Virus record (IMG/VR): IMGVR_UViG_3300042731_002487
Span: 1-64,000 of that record
Strand: one strand, 5' to 3'
Origin: a virus
DNA length: 64,000 nucleotides
Shown here: piece by piece, positions 19,216 through 28,740 of the stretch
Layout: every line of letters begins with the position of its first letter
Position numbering within the stretch: the first letter of the stretch is position 1
Notes under the pieces: generated by a model
What the model saw: the letters and a program-made list of their open reading frames with translations, nothing else
What the model was told of the DNA's origin: nothing
Databases searched by the model: none
Program-made: the position numbers and the translations under genes

Positions 19216-20540
19216 ATATAGATGATAAAAATTTTTGTGTTGTTCCTTTTGTACAGTTGAATACTAGAGGTAAAGGTGATGCTAGGGTATGTTGTAGTAT
19301 TACAGGTATTGAAAGAGGTATACCTAAAGATTTAGTTTTAGATGATCTTAATAACGAAAACTATACTGCACAAACGCCTGTATACAATTTACAAAATGAT
19401 GCTATTGCAGATTTATGGAATAGCAAGTTCATGAAAGACTTTCGTATGAAAATGCTTCGTGGAGAACATATTCCTGCTTGCGAATTTTGTCATCGCATGG
19501 AAGCAAGTGGACTAACATCTAAGCGAATAGGAAAAAATAAAAGATTTAAACAAAAAACTTTACCATTACTCCAAAAGTATTATGAACGTAACGGATATGT
19601 TGATATCATGCCACAGTGGTGGGAAATACGTTTGTCAACAAAATGCAATCTAAGTTGTATAATGTGTACTCCTGGACTTAGTTCAATGATGTATAAAGAA
19701 TATTCAAAATGGGAAAAGCAAGGCAAGATTATTCCTATGATGCAGGGTGCTTTAGATATTGCTAAAGAAAGCGGAGAGGAATATCTCAGCAGTAGCAAAT
19801 ATTTCAAAGAGCAAATTATGGATAATTTAGAACATTGTTTGTTTATGGAATTCAGAGGAGGCGAAGTATTTGCTGACAAACCTAGTGTAAAATTTATAGA
19901 CAGCATTGGTGATACAGCACATGCAAAAAATATCGAACTAGATATTAGTACAAATGCTACATTAATTACACCAGAAGTAGTTGATGTGCTCAATAAGTTT
20001 AAGGGCGGCACACTACGGTTTAGTATAGATAGTTTCGATGAAGAAGATGAATATATTAGATACCATACGGAATGGCAAAGTGTTATAGATAGTATGAAGC
20101 ATAGTAGGAAATTACACAAAGGTTGGAGATTTTTGACACAAACAACTGTGCAGTATTTAAATTGTCTTAGCATGGATAAGCTAGTCAACTTCTTTAACGA
20201 TTTTATTCAAGAAGATGATTCACAAAGATTTTATTTGGGATTTACAACTGTAAGAGGTAAAGATTTTTTAAGACACGAAATGGTCCCTTTACAAACTAGG
20301 AAACAACAAATAGAAAAACTACTAAAATTAAAAAGTTCGCACTACATTTTTAACGAACACAAAAACAAAGACATATATTGCAAATCACTTGATATGTTAA
20401 TATCAACATTAAATATGCCTGAATACAATGATAAAAATTTAGACGACAGAGCAAGACAATATTTTGACAAATTGACTGAGCTAAGAAATTTAGATTATTA
20501 CAAACAATTTCCTCAACTACAAAGGTTAACAAATGTATAA
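19212..20540 (+). CDS. Radical SAM protein with N-terminal twitch-like Cys module (GGEV variant)
   Basis: This 442-residue protein has N-terminal cysteines C9, C27, C28, C90, C93 (CEFCHRMEASGLTSKR) and the core C145-x3-C149-x2-C152. GGE is present as GGEV at 216-219. The shared SIDSFDEEDEYIRYHTEW motif follows at about 278. It overlaps the SGNH-like gene upstream and the permuted radical SAM gene downstream (eight bases). Compared with the paralogue at 17222 the whole middle is diverged, so it is not a recent duplicate. Substrate unknown. Confidence 0.82.
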   Translation: MNIDDKNFCVVPFVQLNTRGKGDARVCCSITGIERGIPKDLVLDDLNNENYTAQTPVYNLQNDAIADLWNSKFMKDFRMKMLRGEHIPACEFCHRMEASGLTSKRIGKNKRFKQKTLPLLQKYYERNGYVDIMPQWWEIRLSTKCNLSCIMCTPGLSSMMYKEYSKWEKQGKIIPMMQGALDIAKESGEEYLSSSKYFKEQIMDNLEHCLFMEFRGGEVFADKPSVKFIDSIGDTAHAKNIELDISTNATLITPEVVDVLNKFKGGTLRFSIDSFDEEDEYIRYHTEWQSVIDSMKHSRKLHKGWRFLTQTTVQYLNCLSMDKLVNFFNDFIQEDDSQRFYLGFTTVRGKDFLRHEMVPLQTRKQQIEKLLKLKSSHYIFNEHKNKDIYCKSLDMLISTLNMPEYNDKNLDDRARQYFDKLTELRNLDYYKQFPQLQRLTNV

Positions 20541-21420
20541 TACACCTTATCCTAGATGCGTTTATCTTAGAGAAATGTATGTTGCAGTTGATGGGCAATG
20601 TATGCCTTGTTGTGATTTATCATTAGGAATTGGAGGAAATGCTTGGACACAATTTTACAAAAAAGAGTGGCATTTAGATTATTTTGATATAAATGATATA
20701 ATAAAAGATATGCATGTTTTTACAGGTCATATAAACAACAGTAAACTTAGCCCTATTGAAAAATGTTCTAAAACCTGTACAAAAAAAGATTTAAACAGAC
20801 GGAAATATTTCCATTTAGAACTTAGCACACGATGCACATTACAGTGTCCTAAATGTCCAAGAACACGTTGGCAAGAAAATAGTCCTGATAATTTATTTAA
20901 AAAGACAGATATGAAATATGAGCATGTTAAACAGTTAGTCAAGGCGAATATGCATAATGAATTTTTATTGCAAGGAACTTTAGGGGATCCTGTTTTTCAT
21001 CCAAGACTATTTGAAATAATTAATTTGATTGACAAAAAGAAAAAATCATTTATAATGAGTACTGCATCTCCTTCAAGGAACATTAAATGGTGGGAAGAAT
21101 TTTATGACTCATATAGTAATGATAATAGTATTGTTAGATTTGGTGTTGATGGTTTAGCAGACACCGCTCATATGTATAGGATAGGAATGGATTTTGATAA
21201 AGTTTGGGAAGCAATGTTGTTAGGATCAAAATTAGGAAAAAACATTCAATGGCAATTTATTCCATTTAGATTTAATGAACACCAGATTGAAGAAGCACAA
21301 AAAATGGCTAAAGATAACGGAATAACATTTAAGATGTTTAAAAGTAATCGTTGGGACGGAAAGAAAGATCCATTAAGACCTAAAAATAAAAATTTATTTC
21401 ATGTATCGAGGAGTTATTAA
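20533..21420 (+). CDS. Radical SAM protein with N-terminal auxiliary Cys module (permuted)
   Basis: This 295-residue protein starts with a cysteine module of its own (C9, C23, C26, C27 in CMPCCDLS, then C78 and C82 in CSKTC). It resembles the C-terminal SPASM set of the G-x-x-G-D radical SAM proteins moved to the front. The core follows with C101-x3-C105-x2-C108 and GTLGDP at 148-153. FGVDGLADTAHMYR and FRFNEHQIEEAQ are shared with the genes at 16146, 24120 and 28741. The protein ends soon after the core, without a C-terminal cluster region. AAAGG precedes the ATG. This looks like domain reshuffling rather than truncation. Confidence 0.8.
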   Translation: MYNTPYPRCVYLREMYVAVDGQCMPCCDLSLGIGGNAWTQFYKKEWHLDYFDINDIIKDMHVFTGHINNSKLSPIEKCSKTCTKKDLNRRKYFHLELSTRCTLQCPKCPRTRWQENSPDNLFKKTDMKYEHVKQLVKANMHNEFLLQGTLGDPVFHPRLFEIINLIDKKKKSFIMSTASPSRNIKWWEEFYDSYSNDNSIVRFGVDGLADTAHMYRIGMDFDKVWEAMLLGSKLGKNIQWQFIPFRFNEHQIEEAQKMAKDNGITFKMFKSNRWDGKKDPLRPKNKNLFHVSRSY

Positions 21421-22112
21421 TGATTGTAGATTTACTAGATAAAAGAATAAACACAAGATGTTTTTCAGATAAATCTATTCCTGACAGTGTTATAAAAGAA
21501 CTTTTAGAAGTGTTGAATAGGATACCAGCAAAAGAAAATCAAATGCCTACAGAGGTTTATGTTTTAGGACAAGACGCTTTAGATGAAAAAAATGAATTAT
21601 ATGTTAATACAGAATGTAGTCCAAATGTTTTCAATCCTCAAGTACTAGCTCCTTTAGTTTTTTGTTTTGTTGAAAAAGAAAAAATGGTAGACGGTAATGG
21701 TATTACAGATGTAAAAATACCTAAAGTTTGGCAAACTGAAATACATAGATATTATACAGGAATGGCACTAATGGCATTATCTTTATCAGCACTTGAGCAA
21801 GGGTTATCTGTAGGAATTTGTCAATCACAAGGATTGTGTCATATTTGGCCTGATTGGAAAGAAAGAGGCGGTGCGTTTACATATAATAATGAATATAAAA
21901 AAGTAAGTTTATCTCTTGGTATTGGATATCCTGAATATGAAAGCACAAGCAGTAGAGCAAGAATGCCAAATAAAATTGCTAAAAATTTAAAACCTGATGC
22001 AGTAAGAAGAGCTTCTCTAGGTGAAACCAGCAGAAGGCCAAAATTAAAAAATTATGTAAAAATAATAGGACAGGATATAACTTTACCAAAGACTTGGCAA
22101 AATAGGATATAA
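21420..22112 (+). CDS. Nitroreductase family protein
   Basis: This 230-residue protein has the nitroreductase fold signature: LLDKRINTRCFSDKSIPDSVIKELLE at the N terminus, where Arg residues usually hold FMN. HRYYTGMALMALSLSALEQGLSVGIC follows at about 110, and SLGIGYPEYESTSSRARMP near the end. Such proteins are FMN-dependent oxidoreductases that reduce nitro groups, flavins or double bonds. A strong GAGGAG ribosome site and TAATG overlap place it in the same unit. It could add or remove electrons during tailoring, or reduce a flavin; the substrate is unknown. Confidence 0.75.
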   Translation: MIVDLLDKRINTRCFSDKSIPDSVIKELLEVLNRIPAKENQMPTEVYVLGQDALDEKNELYVNTECSPNVFNPQVLAPLVFCFVEKEKMVDGNGITDVKIPKVWQTEIHRYYTGMALMALSLSALEQGLSVGICQSQGLCHIWPDWKERGGAFTYNNEYKKVSLSLGIGYPEYESTSSRARMPNKIAKNLKPDAVRRASLGETSRRPKLKNYVKIIGQDITLPKTWQNRI

Positions 22113-22113
22113 G

Positions 22114-23511
22114 ATGCAAGATACAAAATGTGCAATGTTATGGATGAGTCAAAGTTATAGAGCCAATGGCGACATACGTGTTTGCTGTCAAGCACAACAT
22201 GGTCCTACAGGAGGCATACTCAAAGACAAGGATGGCAAAATATTAAATGCAAGAGATGCAAATTTGCAAGATATTCGTAATGCTCCACTAGCAAAAGAAA
22301 TACGCAAGGCAATGCTAGAAGGAAAACGTCATCCAGAATGTATTCGTTGCCATACTGAAGAAGATGCAGGTATGTTAAGCCGTAGGCAAGTAGAAAACAA
22401 ACTTTGGATCAAAGGCGGATGGAATCAAATTAAAGAAGAAGACAAGTATACTTGGGAACAGCTAGAAGAAAACACAAATGAAGACGGCAGTATTGAAACT
22501 GATAAAATAGGAAATGCATTTTTTGATGTGAGATTTGGAAACTTGTGTAACTTAAAATGCCGTATGTGCGGTCCAACTGATAGCAATATGTGGTACGAAG
22601 ATCAAGTTAAACTATGGGGAAATACTTATAAAGATAGTCATGGAACAGTTCAACTTATCAAAAATGAAAAAGGAAAACATGTACCAGAAGTAAATGTATA
22701 TGATTGGCACGAGAGTGACCATTACTGGAAACAAATGGAACAACAAATTCCAGCTATAAAAAAGTTATATATTGTAGGCGGCGAGCCTTTAATGATAGAT
22801 CAACACTATGCTTTTTTACAGAAATGTGTTGATCAAGGTTGTGCAAAAGATATAGTTGTTGAATACAACTCAAATATTACTAACATACCAGAACGTGCTT
22901 GGAGCATATGGAAGCATTTTAGGCAAATAGGTATAGGTGCTAGTATTGATGCAATAGGAGATCTTAATCGATATATTAGGTATCCAAGTAATTTTAATAA
23001 AATTTGGGAGAACTTGAACAAATTAAGCAAAGCGGATGGAAACTTTAGAGTTTGGTATGCAACAACAATCAGTATATACAATGTATTACACTTACCAGAA
23101 TTTTTAAAATTTGTTATACAAAACCAATTAAAGCGTGTTAATGATGACGATTTAAAACCATTAATTACGCCTCATCCGTTACACGGACCTCAATTTTTAA
23201 ATATTAGAGTATTGCCCAAAGATGTAAAAAAATATGTAACACAATTTTACAAAGATAGCGTAAGTGAACTTGATAAAGAAATTGACTTGCATATCAAAGA
23301 TGAAAACAGAAAAATTGCCTGTAAAAAATATATGCGTAAAATTTTAAAAACGTATGACGAATTTATGTGGGCAAAAGATTTTACAGATAAATTACCTAAG
23401 TTTTGGGAACACACAAGGAAGTTAGATACTATCAGAGGACACAGTTTTGAAAAAAGTTGTCCTGAGATGTATAAATTATTGCAGGAGTATGAGCATGAAA
23501 CCACACCTTAA
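22114..23511 (+). CDS. Radical SAM protein with N-terminal twitch-like Cys module
   Basis: This 465-residue protein has C6, C24, C25, C76, C79 (CIRCHTEEDAGMLSRR) in the N-terminal module and the core C145-x3-C149-x2-C152, with VGGEPLM later. ASIDAIGDLNRYIRYPSNF is the shared later motif. It is most like the genes at 17222 and 25225 in the spacing of its modules. It overlaps the following 2OG oxygenase by 17 bases, so the two are translationally coupled. AGGA precedes the ATG. Reaction unknown. Confidence 0.83.
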   Translation: MQDTKCAMLWMSQSYRANGDIRVCCQAQHGPTGGILKDKDGKILNARDANLQDIRNAPLAKEIRKAMLEGKRHPECIRCHTEEDAGMLSRRQVENKLWIKGGWNQIKEEDKYTWEQLEENTNEDGSIETDKIGNAFFDVRFGNLCNLKCRMCGPTDSNMWYEDQVKLWGNTYKDSHGTVQLIKNEKGKHVPEVNVYDWHESDHYWKQMEQQIPAIKKLYIVGGEPLMIDQHYAFLQKCVDQGCAKDIVVEYNSNITNIPERAWSIWKHFRQIGIGASIDAIGDLNRYIRYPSNFNKIWENLNKLSKADGNFRVWYATTISIYNVLHLPEFLKFVIQNQLKRVNDDDLKPLITPHPLHGPQFLNIRVLPKDVKKYVTQFYKDSVSELDKEIDLHIKDENRKIACKKYMRKILKTYDEFMWAKDFTDKLPKFWEHTRKLDTIRGHSFEKSCPEMYKLLQEYEHETTP

Positions 23512-24133
23512 ATTAGACAAATTAAATGTAATAGATGATGCAATTGATATTTGGAACACAATTGATCATAGTATAGAAAATAATGAAGATATAAATTTTT
23601 ATAGGCAAGCATCAAAAACAATGGGCCATTATAGTTTAGGTAAAATTACACAAAGATGGGATTATTTTAGAGAATATTTTAAACCTCTTACTGATGAACA
23701 ATGCTTGATAGAGTTTTATGTAGGTAACAAAGAAAATTATAGAAGTTCTCCGCACACTGACAGAGGACGAACTGTTGCAATAAATGTGCCGATCAAAGTA
23801 GATTTAGAAAATAGCATTGCATTTTTTGGCAAACATTTTGATCTTGCAAAGTATCCTGCACCAAAAGATTTTGGGTATAATTTTAATCTTACAACAAAAG
23901 AAACTGATTTTAAGTCCGAAACAAATCAAAGATATCAAGGTGATTACGTTGAAGGACTTTACGATGATGTTATTTTAGATAGTTTAGTTTTATTTGATCC
24001 TGCTGTTCCACATGGCGGCTGGAATAAAGCAAATGATAGTCGCGTGTTAATGAGTCTTAGTTTTGACAGCATTACATACGAACAGGCATACAACAAATGT
24101 ATTGAACTAGGATGGACGAGTGAAATATCTTGA
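23495..24133 (+). CDS. 2OG-Fe(II)/Fe-dependent oxygenase-like protein
   Basis: This 212-residue protein contains H87-x-D89 (SSPHTDRG), H173 (VPHGG) and R183 (SRVLMSLSF), which match the two-His-one-acid iron site and the 2-oxoglutarate Arg of the cupin-fold oxygenases. It would hydroxylate or desaturate a substrate with O2. I chose ATG 23495 because AGGAG is seven bases upstream; the ATG at 23489 is too close. It overlaps radical SAM genes on both sides. The following gene starts at a GTG inside its end. Substrate is unknown; a modified sugar, lipid or peptide fits the context. Confidence 0.65.
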   Translation: MKPHLKLDKLNVIDDAIDIWNTIDHSIENNEDINFYRQASKTMGHYSLGKITQRWDYFREYFKPLTDEQCLIEFYVGNKENYRSSPHTDRGRTVAINVPIKVDLENSIAFFGKHFDLAKYPAPKDFGYNFNLTTKETDFKSETNQRYQGDYVEGLYDDVILDSLVLFDPAVPHGGWNKANDSRVLMSLSFDSITYEQAYNKCIELGWTSEIS

Positions 24134-25232
24134 TTGCGTAGATATAAAATATCTACAAGTAGATCATAATTCTACTTGTAACTTGCGTTGTCCTCAATGT
24201 GCAAGGACACATGAAGGTGCCACACATCCTGATTTACCTTTGTTAGAATTAAATGTAAGTGATTACGAAAAATTTATTCCACATACACCTAATTTAGATA
24301 TTATTATGTTTTGTGGAAATTATGGCGAAGTTGTAGTCTCTAACACATTCATGGATTGTTTAGATTACGTATTAGAAAATACAAAGTCTAAAATAATTAT
24401 TACAACCAACAGCAGTGCAAGGAATGAAGAATGGTGGTCTTTGCTTGCACAAAAGCTAAAAGGCAGAGGTAAAGTAAATTTTAGTATAGACGGTTTAGAA
24501 GATACTAATCATATATACCGAGTTAACGCTGTATGGGATAAAGTAATTAATAACGCTAAAGCATTTACTAGTGCAGGCGGAAGAGCACGTTGGGACTATT
24601 TAGTTTTTGGACATAATGAACATCAAGTAGACGAAGCAGTAGCATTAGCAAAAGATATAGGATTTGAAGAATTTCAAATTAAACTTACAAATAGATTTAT
24701 AAATGATGAACAGTATAAAAATGATATTCAAGCAAGTGAATCACAAGATGTTATTACAAGAAAAAGCAAGTATGTTTTAGATATGCCTAAAAACAAAGAC
24801 TTCCAAGGGTCAGGAAAATCACAAAACGATCAAATTATAGACAAGTACGGCAGTTGGAAATCTTATGTAAACACAACACCAATTGATTGTAAATGGAGAC
24901 CTAACGGTCAAATATTCTTAGACTTTGAAGGGAGAGTATGGCCTTGTACTTGGACAGCCAGTGGATATCATCATTACGGAAACAATACGCAGAAAGAACA
25001 AGCTCAAAAGGTTTTTGACAAGTACGGTAATGACTTTAACCAGTTATCAAAACATTCATTACCTGAAATATTAAATAATGAGTACTTTGGAAAAACGTTT
25101 TGTCAGAGTTGGCAATCTGACATGGATGCAGAAATTCCAAAGTTGTTTGCATGTGGTAGAACTTGCGGTACTGATTACAATTTTTCTAGTGCGTATGGTT
25201 CTAATAAAAGGTTGATTAAATTATATGAGTGA
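24120..25232 (+). CDS. Radical SAM/SPASM-like protein with G-x-x-G-E motif
   Basis: This 370-residue protein starts at GTG 24120, supported by an AGGA site. The core has C20-x3-C24-x2-C27 (RCPQC) and FCGNYGE at 64-70 in place of GGEP. FSIDGLEDTNHIYR and GRARWDYLVFGHNEHQVDEA are shared with 16146 and 28741. The C terminus has SPASM-like cysteines (VWPCTWTASG, then FACGRTCGTDY). It is preceded by an Fe-dependent oxygenase and followed by an N-twitch radical SAM gene with an eight-base overlap. Reaction unknown. Confidence 0.82.
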   Translation: MKYLDCVDIKYLQVDHNSTCNLRCPQCARTHEGATHPDLPLLELNVSDYEKFIPHTPNLDIIMFCGNYGEVVVSNTFMDCLDYVLENTKSKIIITTNSSARNEEWWSLLAQKLKGRGKVNFSIDGLEDTNHIYRVNAVWDKVINNAKAFTSAGGRARWDYLVFGHNEHQVDEAVALAKDIGFEEFQIKLTNRFINDEQYKNDIQASESQDVITRKSKYVLDMPKNKDFQGSGKSQNDQIIDKYGSWKSYVNTTPIDCKWRPNGQIFLDFEGRVWPCTWTASGYHHYGNNTQKEQAQKVFDKYGNDFNQLSKHSLPEILNNEYFGKTFCQSWQSDMDAEIPKLFACGRTCGTDYNFSSAYGSNKRLIKLYE

Positions 25233-26502
25233 TTACAAAAAAGCAGACGATATAAGTCCATCAATGTGTATTATGCCTTGGATTGGTTTAGCAACTGATG
25301 CAAGCGGCGGAATACGACCTTGTTGTTGGATGCAAGCAATTACTCCTGACAAGTTTCATGGTAGCCCTGCAGAATACAAAGACAGCAAGTACCTCAATGA
25401 TATGAAAGAGGCTTTTCTTAGAGGAGAATATCCAGATATATGTTCTAGATGTAAACATGATGATGAACGGGGTATGCAAACTAAAAGAACTAGAGAAAAT
25501 AAATCATGGCAAGACACCGGCGGAGACTGGAATAAACTAGACGAACAAGAATTTACTATGATTGATTTACGCCTAAGTAACATTTGTAATTTAGGATGTG
25601 TAATGTGTGGACCTAAAAGCAGTAGTTTTATTAGACAAGAAACAATAGATGTATTAGGTCAACAAGGTAAAACTGCTGAACATTATCAATATCAATATGA
25701 CGGAACAAAGAATAAAGATTTACTGAATCCTTACACTGATCAAGATATAGAGGAAATAATTGAAATTATTCCTAAAAATGCAAGGATATATTGCACAGGA
25801 GGAGAACCTAGTTTAGTTAAGAAGACTACAAGACTATTAGAGAGATTATTAGAAAAAGGATACAATGAAACTGTAATTTTACAATTTAATAGTAACTTTC
25901 AAGCATTAAACCAAAAATGGTATGATCTTTTATCTCAATTTAAAGGTGACATGCTACCTAGTATTGATGGTATAGGCAAAACTGCTGAATATGTAAGATA
26001 TCCATGTGATTGGAATCGTGTAGATAATAACATAAGAGAATTTATCAAGCAGTGTGGCAAAACTTGGACAGTAAAAATTATGCCAACTACAAGTATTGTT
26101 AGTGTTTTTGGATTTAAAGATATGTGGGATTGGTGGTACAACGATTTAAGAGTAAACTTGCCATATATAGATGAAGCACTTCGTGGAGAAAAAGGCGATT
26201 GGGCAATGCGTACCCAATGTAATAATAGACTTGTAAGTCCTCCGTATTTTGACATAAGAAATTTACCAGAAGCCGGTAAACAAAAAGTTATAGAAGATAT
26301 TGATTACATAATTAAAAATTACAGCAAGTATTGGCAAGTAGGTAATGAACGTAACTATCTTAATGATGTAAAGAAACAAGTTATGTTAGAACCAAATGAG
26401 CCATTTTCTCGAACTATAGAAAATTTAAATAGGCTAGATGCTGTTAGAGGAAACAATTGGAGAGAAAGTTTGCCAGAACTAGCGAGATTAACAAATGGAT
26501 AA
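25225..26502 (+). CDS. Radical SAM protein with N-terminal twitch-like Cys module
   Basis: This 425-residue protein has C15, C33, C34, C73, C76 (CSRCKHDDERGMQTKR) and a core of C121-x3-C125-x2-C128 with CTGGEPSL later. LPSIDGIGKTAEYVRYPCDWNRVD is a conserved paralogue motif with an extra Cys. It overlaps the upstream radical SAM gene by eight bases and the downstream SDR gene by eight, so pairing with a SPASM-type partner is again visible. The C terminus (LNRLDAVRGNNWRESLPEL) matches 22114. Substrate unknown. Confidence 0.83.
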   Translation: MSDYKKADDISPSMCIMPWIGLATDASGGIRPCCWMQAITPDKFHGSPAEYKDSKYLNDMKEAFLRGEYPDICSRCKHDDERGMQTKRTRENKSWQDTGGDWNKLDEQEFTMIDLRLSNICNLGCVMCGPKSSSFIRQETIDVLGQQGKTAEHYQYQYDGTKNKDLLNPYTDQDIEEIIEIIPKNARIYCTGGEPSLVKKTTRLLERLLEKGYNETVILQFNSNFQALNQKWYDLLSQFKGDMLPSIDGIGKTAEYVRYPCDWNRVDNNIREFIKQCGKTWTVKIMPTTSIVSVFGFKDMWDWWYNDLRVNLPYIDEALRGEKGDWAMRTQCNNRLVSPPYFDIRNLPEAGKQKVIEDIDYIIKNYSKYWQVGNERNYLNDVKKQVMLEPNEPFSRTIENLNRLDAVRGNNWRESLPELARLTNG

Positions 26503-27052
26503 AATATTAGTTGCAGGAAATCCTGAGTACGGGTTATCACAAGGCATAAAATCATTATTTCCTGATGCAAAATTTGTCAGTAGAGACTATGGAGGGTTTG
26601 ATTTATCTATTCCAAGTACACAAAGAGAAATTGCAGAAATGAGTATGGACTATGATGTGTTTATTGCTGTAAGTTGTATATGGAGATTTGCCCAAACAGA
26701 GTATGTCCAAGAAGTGGCAAAACGTTGGATAGAAAGAAAGCATGGCTACATAATTGCTGTAGGTTCTAGTGCAGACACACCAGTTAAAGGTAGTGCATGG
26801 ATGTACCCTGCAGAAAAAAAAGCGTTAAGAGCATATTGTAGGCAATTAAGTCAAATCAGTGCAGGAGAAAATGATTGCAATTTGAAAGTAACATATTTAA
26901 GTCCTGGTAATATTCACACCCCTAAACAAGACGAAAAATTACCTGATGTTAAAAAATTAGAATCAGTATATATTGCCAATACTATAAAATGGTTATTAGA
27001 ACAACCTAAAGATGTTAACATAAGCGAAATTTGCATGGATAGGATGCCATGA
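26495..27052 (+). CDS. Short-chain dehydrogenase-like protein
   Basis: This 185-residue protein is a small SDR-like oxidoreductase. It starts with a Rossmann-type strand (KILVAGNPEYGLSQGIKSLF) with an altered glycine motif. YIIAVGSSADTPV follows, then MYPAEKKALRAYCRQLS with the Tyr-x3-Lys pair that normally does catalysis, and VTYLSPGNIHTP near the end. It is shorter than most SDRs (about 250), so part of the fold may be missing. It overlaps its neighbours by eight and four bases. It probably reduces or oxidises a sugar-like intermediate, but no substrate is visible. Confidence 0.6.
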   Translation: MDKILVAGNPEYGLSQGIKSLFPDAKFVSRDYGGFDLSIPSTQREIAEMSMDYDVFIAVSCIWRFAQTEYVQEVAKRWIERKHGYIIAVGSSADTPVKGSAWMYPAEKKALRAYCRQLSQISAGENDCNLKVTYLSPGNIHTPKQDEKLPDVKKLESVYIANTIKWLLEQPKDVNISEICMDRMP

Positions 27053-27636
27053 ATATATTCTATTTGAATAACACTCCTACAAAATTCTACAAAACACTAA
27101 AAAAGATTGCAGACAAATATAAAAACAAACCATTTGAAATAATAATGTCTGATAGACATCATTCAACTGATTTAAGCGAAGAAGATTGCTTTGTACTTAA
27201 TCAATTTTTACCTTTGCAATCTCCTGGTATATCCTTTAATATGATTAATCAAGCGTTAGAAACTTCTCATATAGATAGACAACGAAAAACAGCATTGCAA
27301 GTAGCAGTAAAATCAGATCCAATGAAACACTTTGCATATGCTGTAAAAAATGAATTTTTAGATGAACTTGTGCCACTTGAAATTGCTGATGGTTTTAGAA
27401 ACAAGCGATATGTGGATTGGGAAAATGGCGGAGATGAGCGTCCTATGTTTTACCATTATAATCCGTGTTATAATGATCATATAGCAATAGAGAAAATGAA
27501 AGCATATCTTTGTAATACTACTTTACCGCATGGAGGGTTGCATACTATACCAGGCAAACATGAAAGATTATTTTTTAGTTTTTCCTTTTTACAAACAATA
27601 GATGAAGTTAAAGAAAAATTTAAGGATTGGCTCTAA
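27049..27636 (+). CDS. Hypothetical protein, weak similarity to Fe-dependent oxygenases
   Basis: This 195-residue protein has no clear family. Its end (LPHGGLHTIPGKHERLFFSFSF) resembles the distal His/Arg region of the 2OG oxygenase-like gene at 23495 (VPHGGWNKANDSRVLMSLSF). A matching proximal HxD is not evident, although FYHYNPCYNDHIAIE might supply ligands. It could be a diverged oxygenase or a non-catalytic relative. AGGATGCC precedes the ATG, and both ends overlap neighbours, so it is co-translated with radical SAM genes. Confidence 0.5.
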   Translation: MNIFYLNNTPTKFYKTLKKIADKYKNKPFEIIMSDRHHSTDLSEEDCFVLNQFLPLQSPGISFNMINQALETSHIDRQRKTALQVAVKSDPMKHFAYAVKNEFLDELVPLEIADGFRNKRYVDWENGGDERPMFYHYNPCYNDHIAIEKMKAYLCNTTLPHGGLHTIPGKHERLFFSFSFLQTIDEVKEKFKDWL

Positions 27637-28736
27637 TGGGATTACTTTGTAGCGCATTAAAAAATAGCATAAGTATAGCCCCTACGGGTGAAATCCGTCC
27701 TTGCTATTTGCATGATTTTAATCATGACTACAATGTTGATAAAATATCTATACAAGATTATAGAGAAAAAGTAGCTCTACCTATGTATAAAGAAATGAAA
27801 AAAACAGGAAAATTACCAAAAGGTTGTTGGAAGTGTAAGTCGATCAAACATTATGAAATATTTAACAAGTATTTGAAATGGTATGAGGCAAACGAAAGCG
27901 AAGAATTATTAATGTTAGATATTTCATTAAGTAATCTTTGTAATAACGGTTGTATAATGTGTAATAAGAAAAATAGCTCTTATTATAAAAAAATAGAAAA
28001 GAATATGTTTGTATTTCCTATACAAACCGGAGCGCAAGAGCTTAAAATTAATCATTCAAAAAAAGTTTTTGAAGATTTGTGTAGTAATGTAAAGTCATTA
28101 AAAGAGTTATATATTAAAGGCGGAGAACCCACTTTAGATACTAAAGTACAAGACATATTAGATTATCTTATTAGTATTGATAAGACTGATACTGTTATAA
28201 AATTAAACACAAACTTAACAAATACAAATAAAAGATTTATGGATAGTATTAGTAAATTTCCTTATAAAAATGTTAGTTTCAGTATCGATGCAAAAGGAGA
28301 ATTAAACAATGTATTGCGGCATCCTAGTAAGTTTAATAGTGTGATTAAAAATTTGCAAAGATGGACAGAAATTAAAACCGAACAAGATCGATATAATATT
28401 TCTAGTGTGATAAGCATTTATAATCTATTTAAATATCCAGAATTAAAAAAATATTTAAAACAAAATTTTAATGAATATATTCATTTCTATCACATTAATA
28501 TTTTGCAAACACCAGAATATATGGATATCTCTCATGTTAATAAAAAAATATTCAATCAAGCTCTTTTACTCTATGATGTTAGCGATAGAAAAACACTAAT
28601 AGATTATTATAATAATAAAAAGACAAAAAATAATATCAATGATTACGAGGTATTTACAAAACGAAGTATACAATGGTTTAATAGTAGAGGATATGATCTA
28701 TCTATAACTGGTAATCCGTTTTTTGAAGGAATATAA
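27636..28736 (+). CDS. Radical SAM protein with N-terminal twitch-like Cys module (reduced)
   Basis: This 366-residue protein is the shortest of the seven N-twitch-type paralogues. The front module has C5, C23, C64 and C67; the second Cys of the usual CC pair is Tyr (RPCYLHDF). The core is C102-x3-C106-x2-C109 with IKGGEPTL later. SIDAKGELNNVLRHPSKF is the shared motif. I chose ATG 27636 over TTG 27627 because AAGGA is nine bases upstream. The missing Cys may alter or remove the auxiliary cluster. Composition is especially AT-rich. Confidence 0.78.
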   Translation: MGLLCSALKNSISIAPTGEIRPCYLHDFNHDYNVDKISIQDYREKVALPMYKEMKKTGKLPKGCWKCKSIKHYEIFNKYLKWYEANESEELLMLDISLSNLCNNGCIMCNKKNSSYYKKIEKNMFVFPIQTGAQELKINHSKKVFEDLCSNVKSLKELYIKGGEPTLDTKVQDILDYLISIDKTDTVIKLNTNLTNTNKRFMDSISKFPYKNVSFSIDAKGELNNVLRHPSKFNSVIKNLQRWTEIKTEQDRYNISSVISIYNLFKYPELKKYLKQNFNEYIHFYHINILQTPEYMDISHVNKKIFNQALLLYDVSDRKTLIDYYNNKKTKNNINDYEVFTKRSIQWFNSRGYDLSITGNPFFEGI

Positions 28737-28740
28737 TAAA

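Noticed and set aside
20100-20165. Promoter inside the radical SAM gene at 19212 (TTGACA followed by TTTAAA)
   Set aside because: The -10 box is poor and the site is inside coding sequence, so chance is likely in AT-rich DNA.
19580-20188. Open frame of 202 residues on the minus strand
   Set aside because: It lies wholly inside the radical SAM gene at 19212, has a hydrophobic, Leu/Ser/Cys-biased translation without motif, and no ribosome site; it is a shadow of the coding strand.
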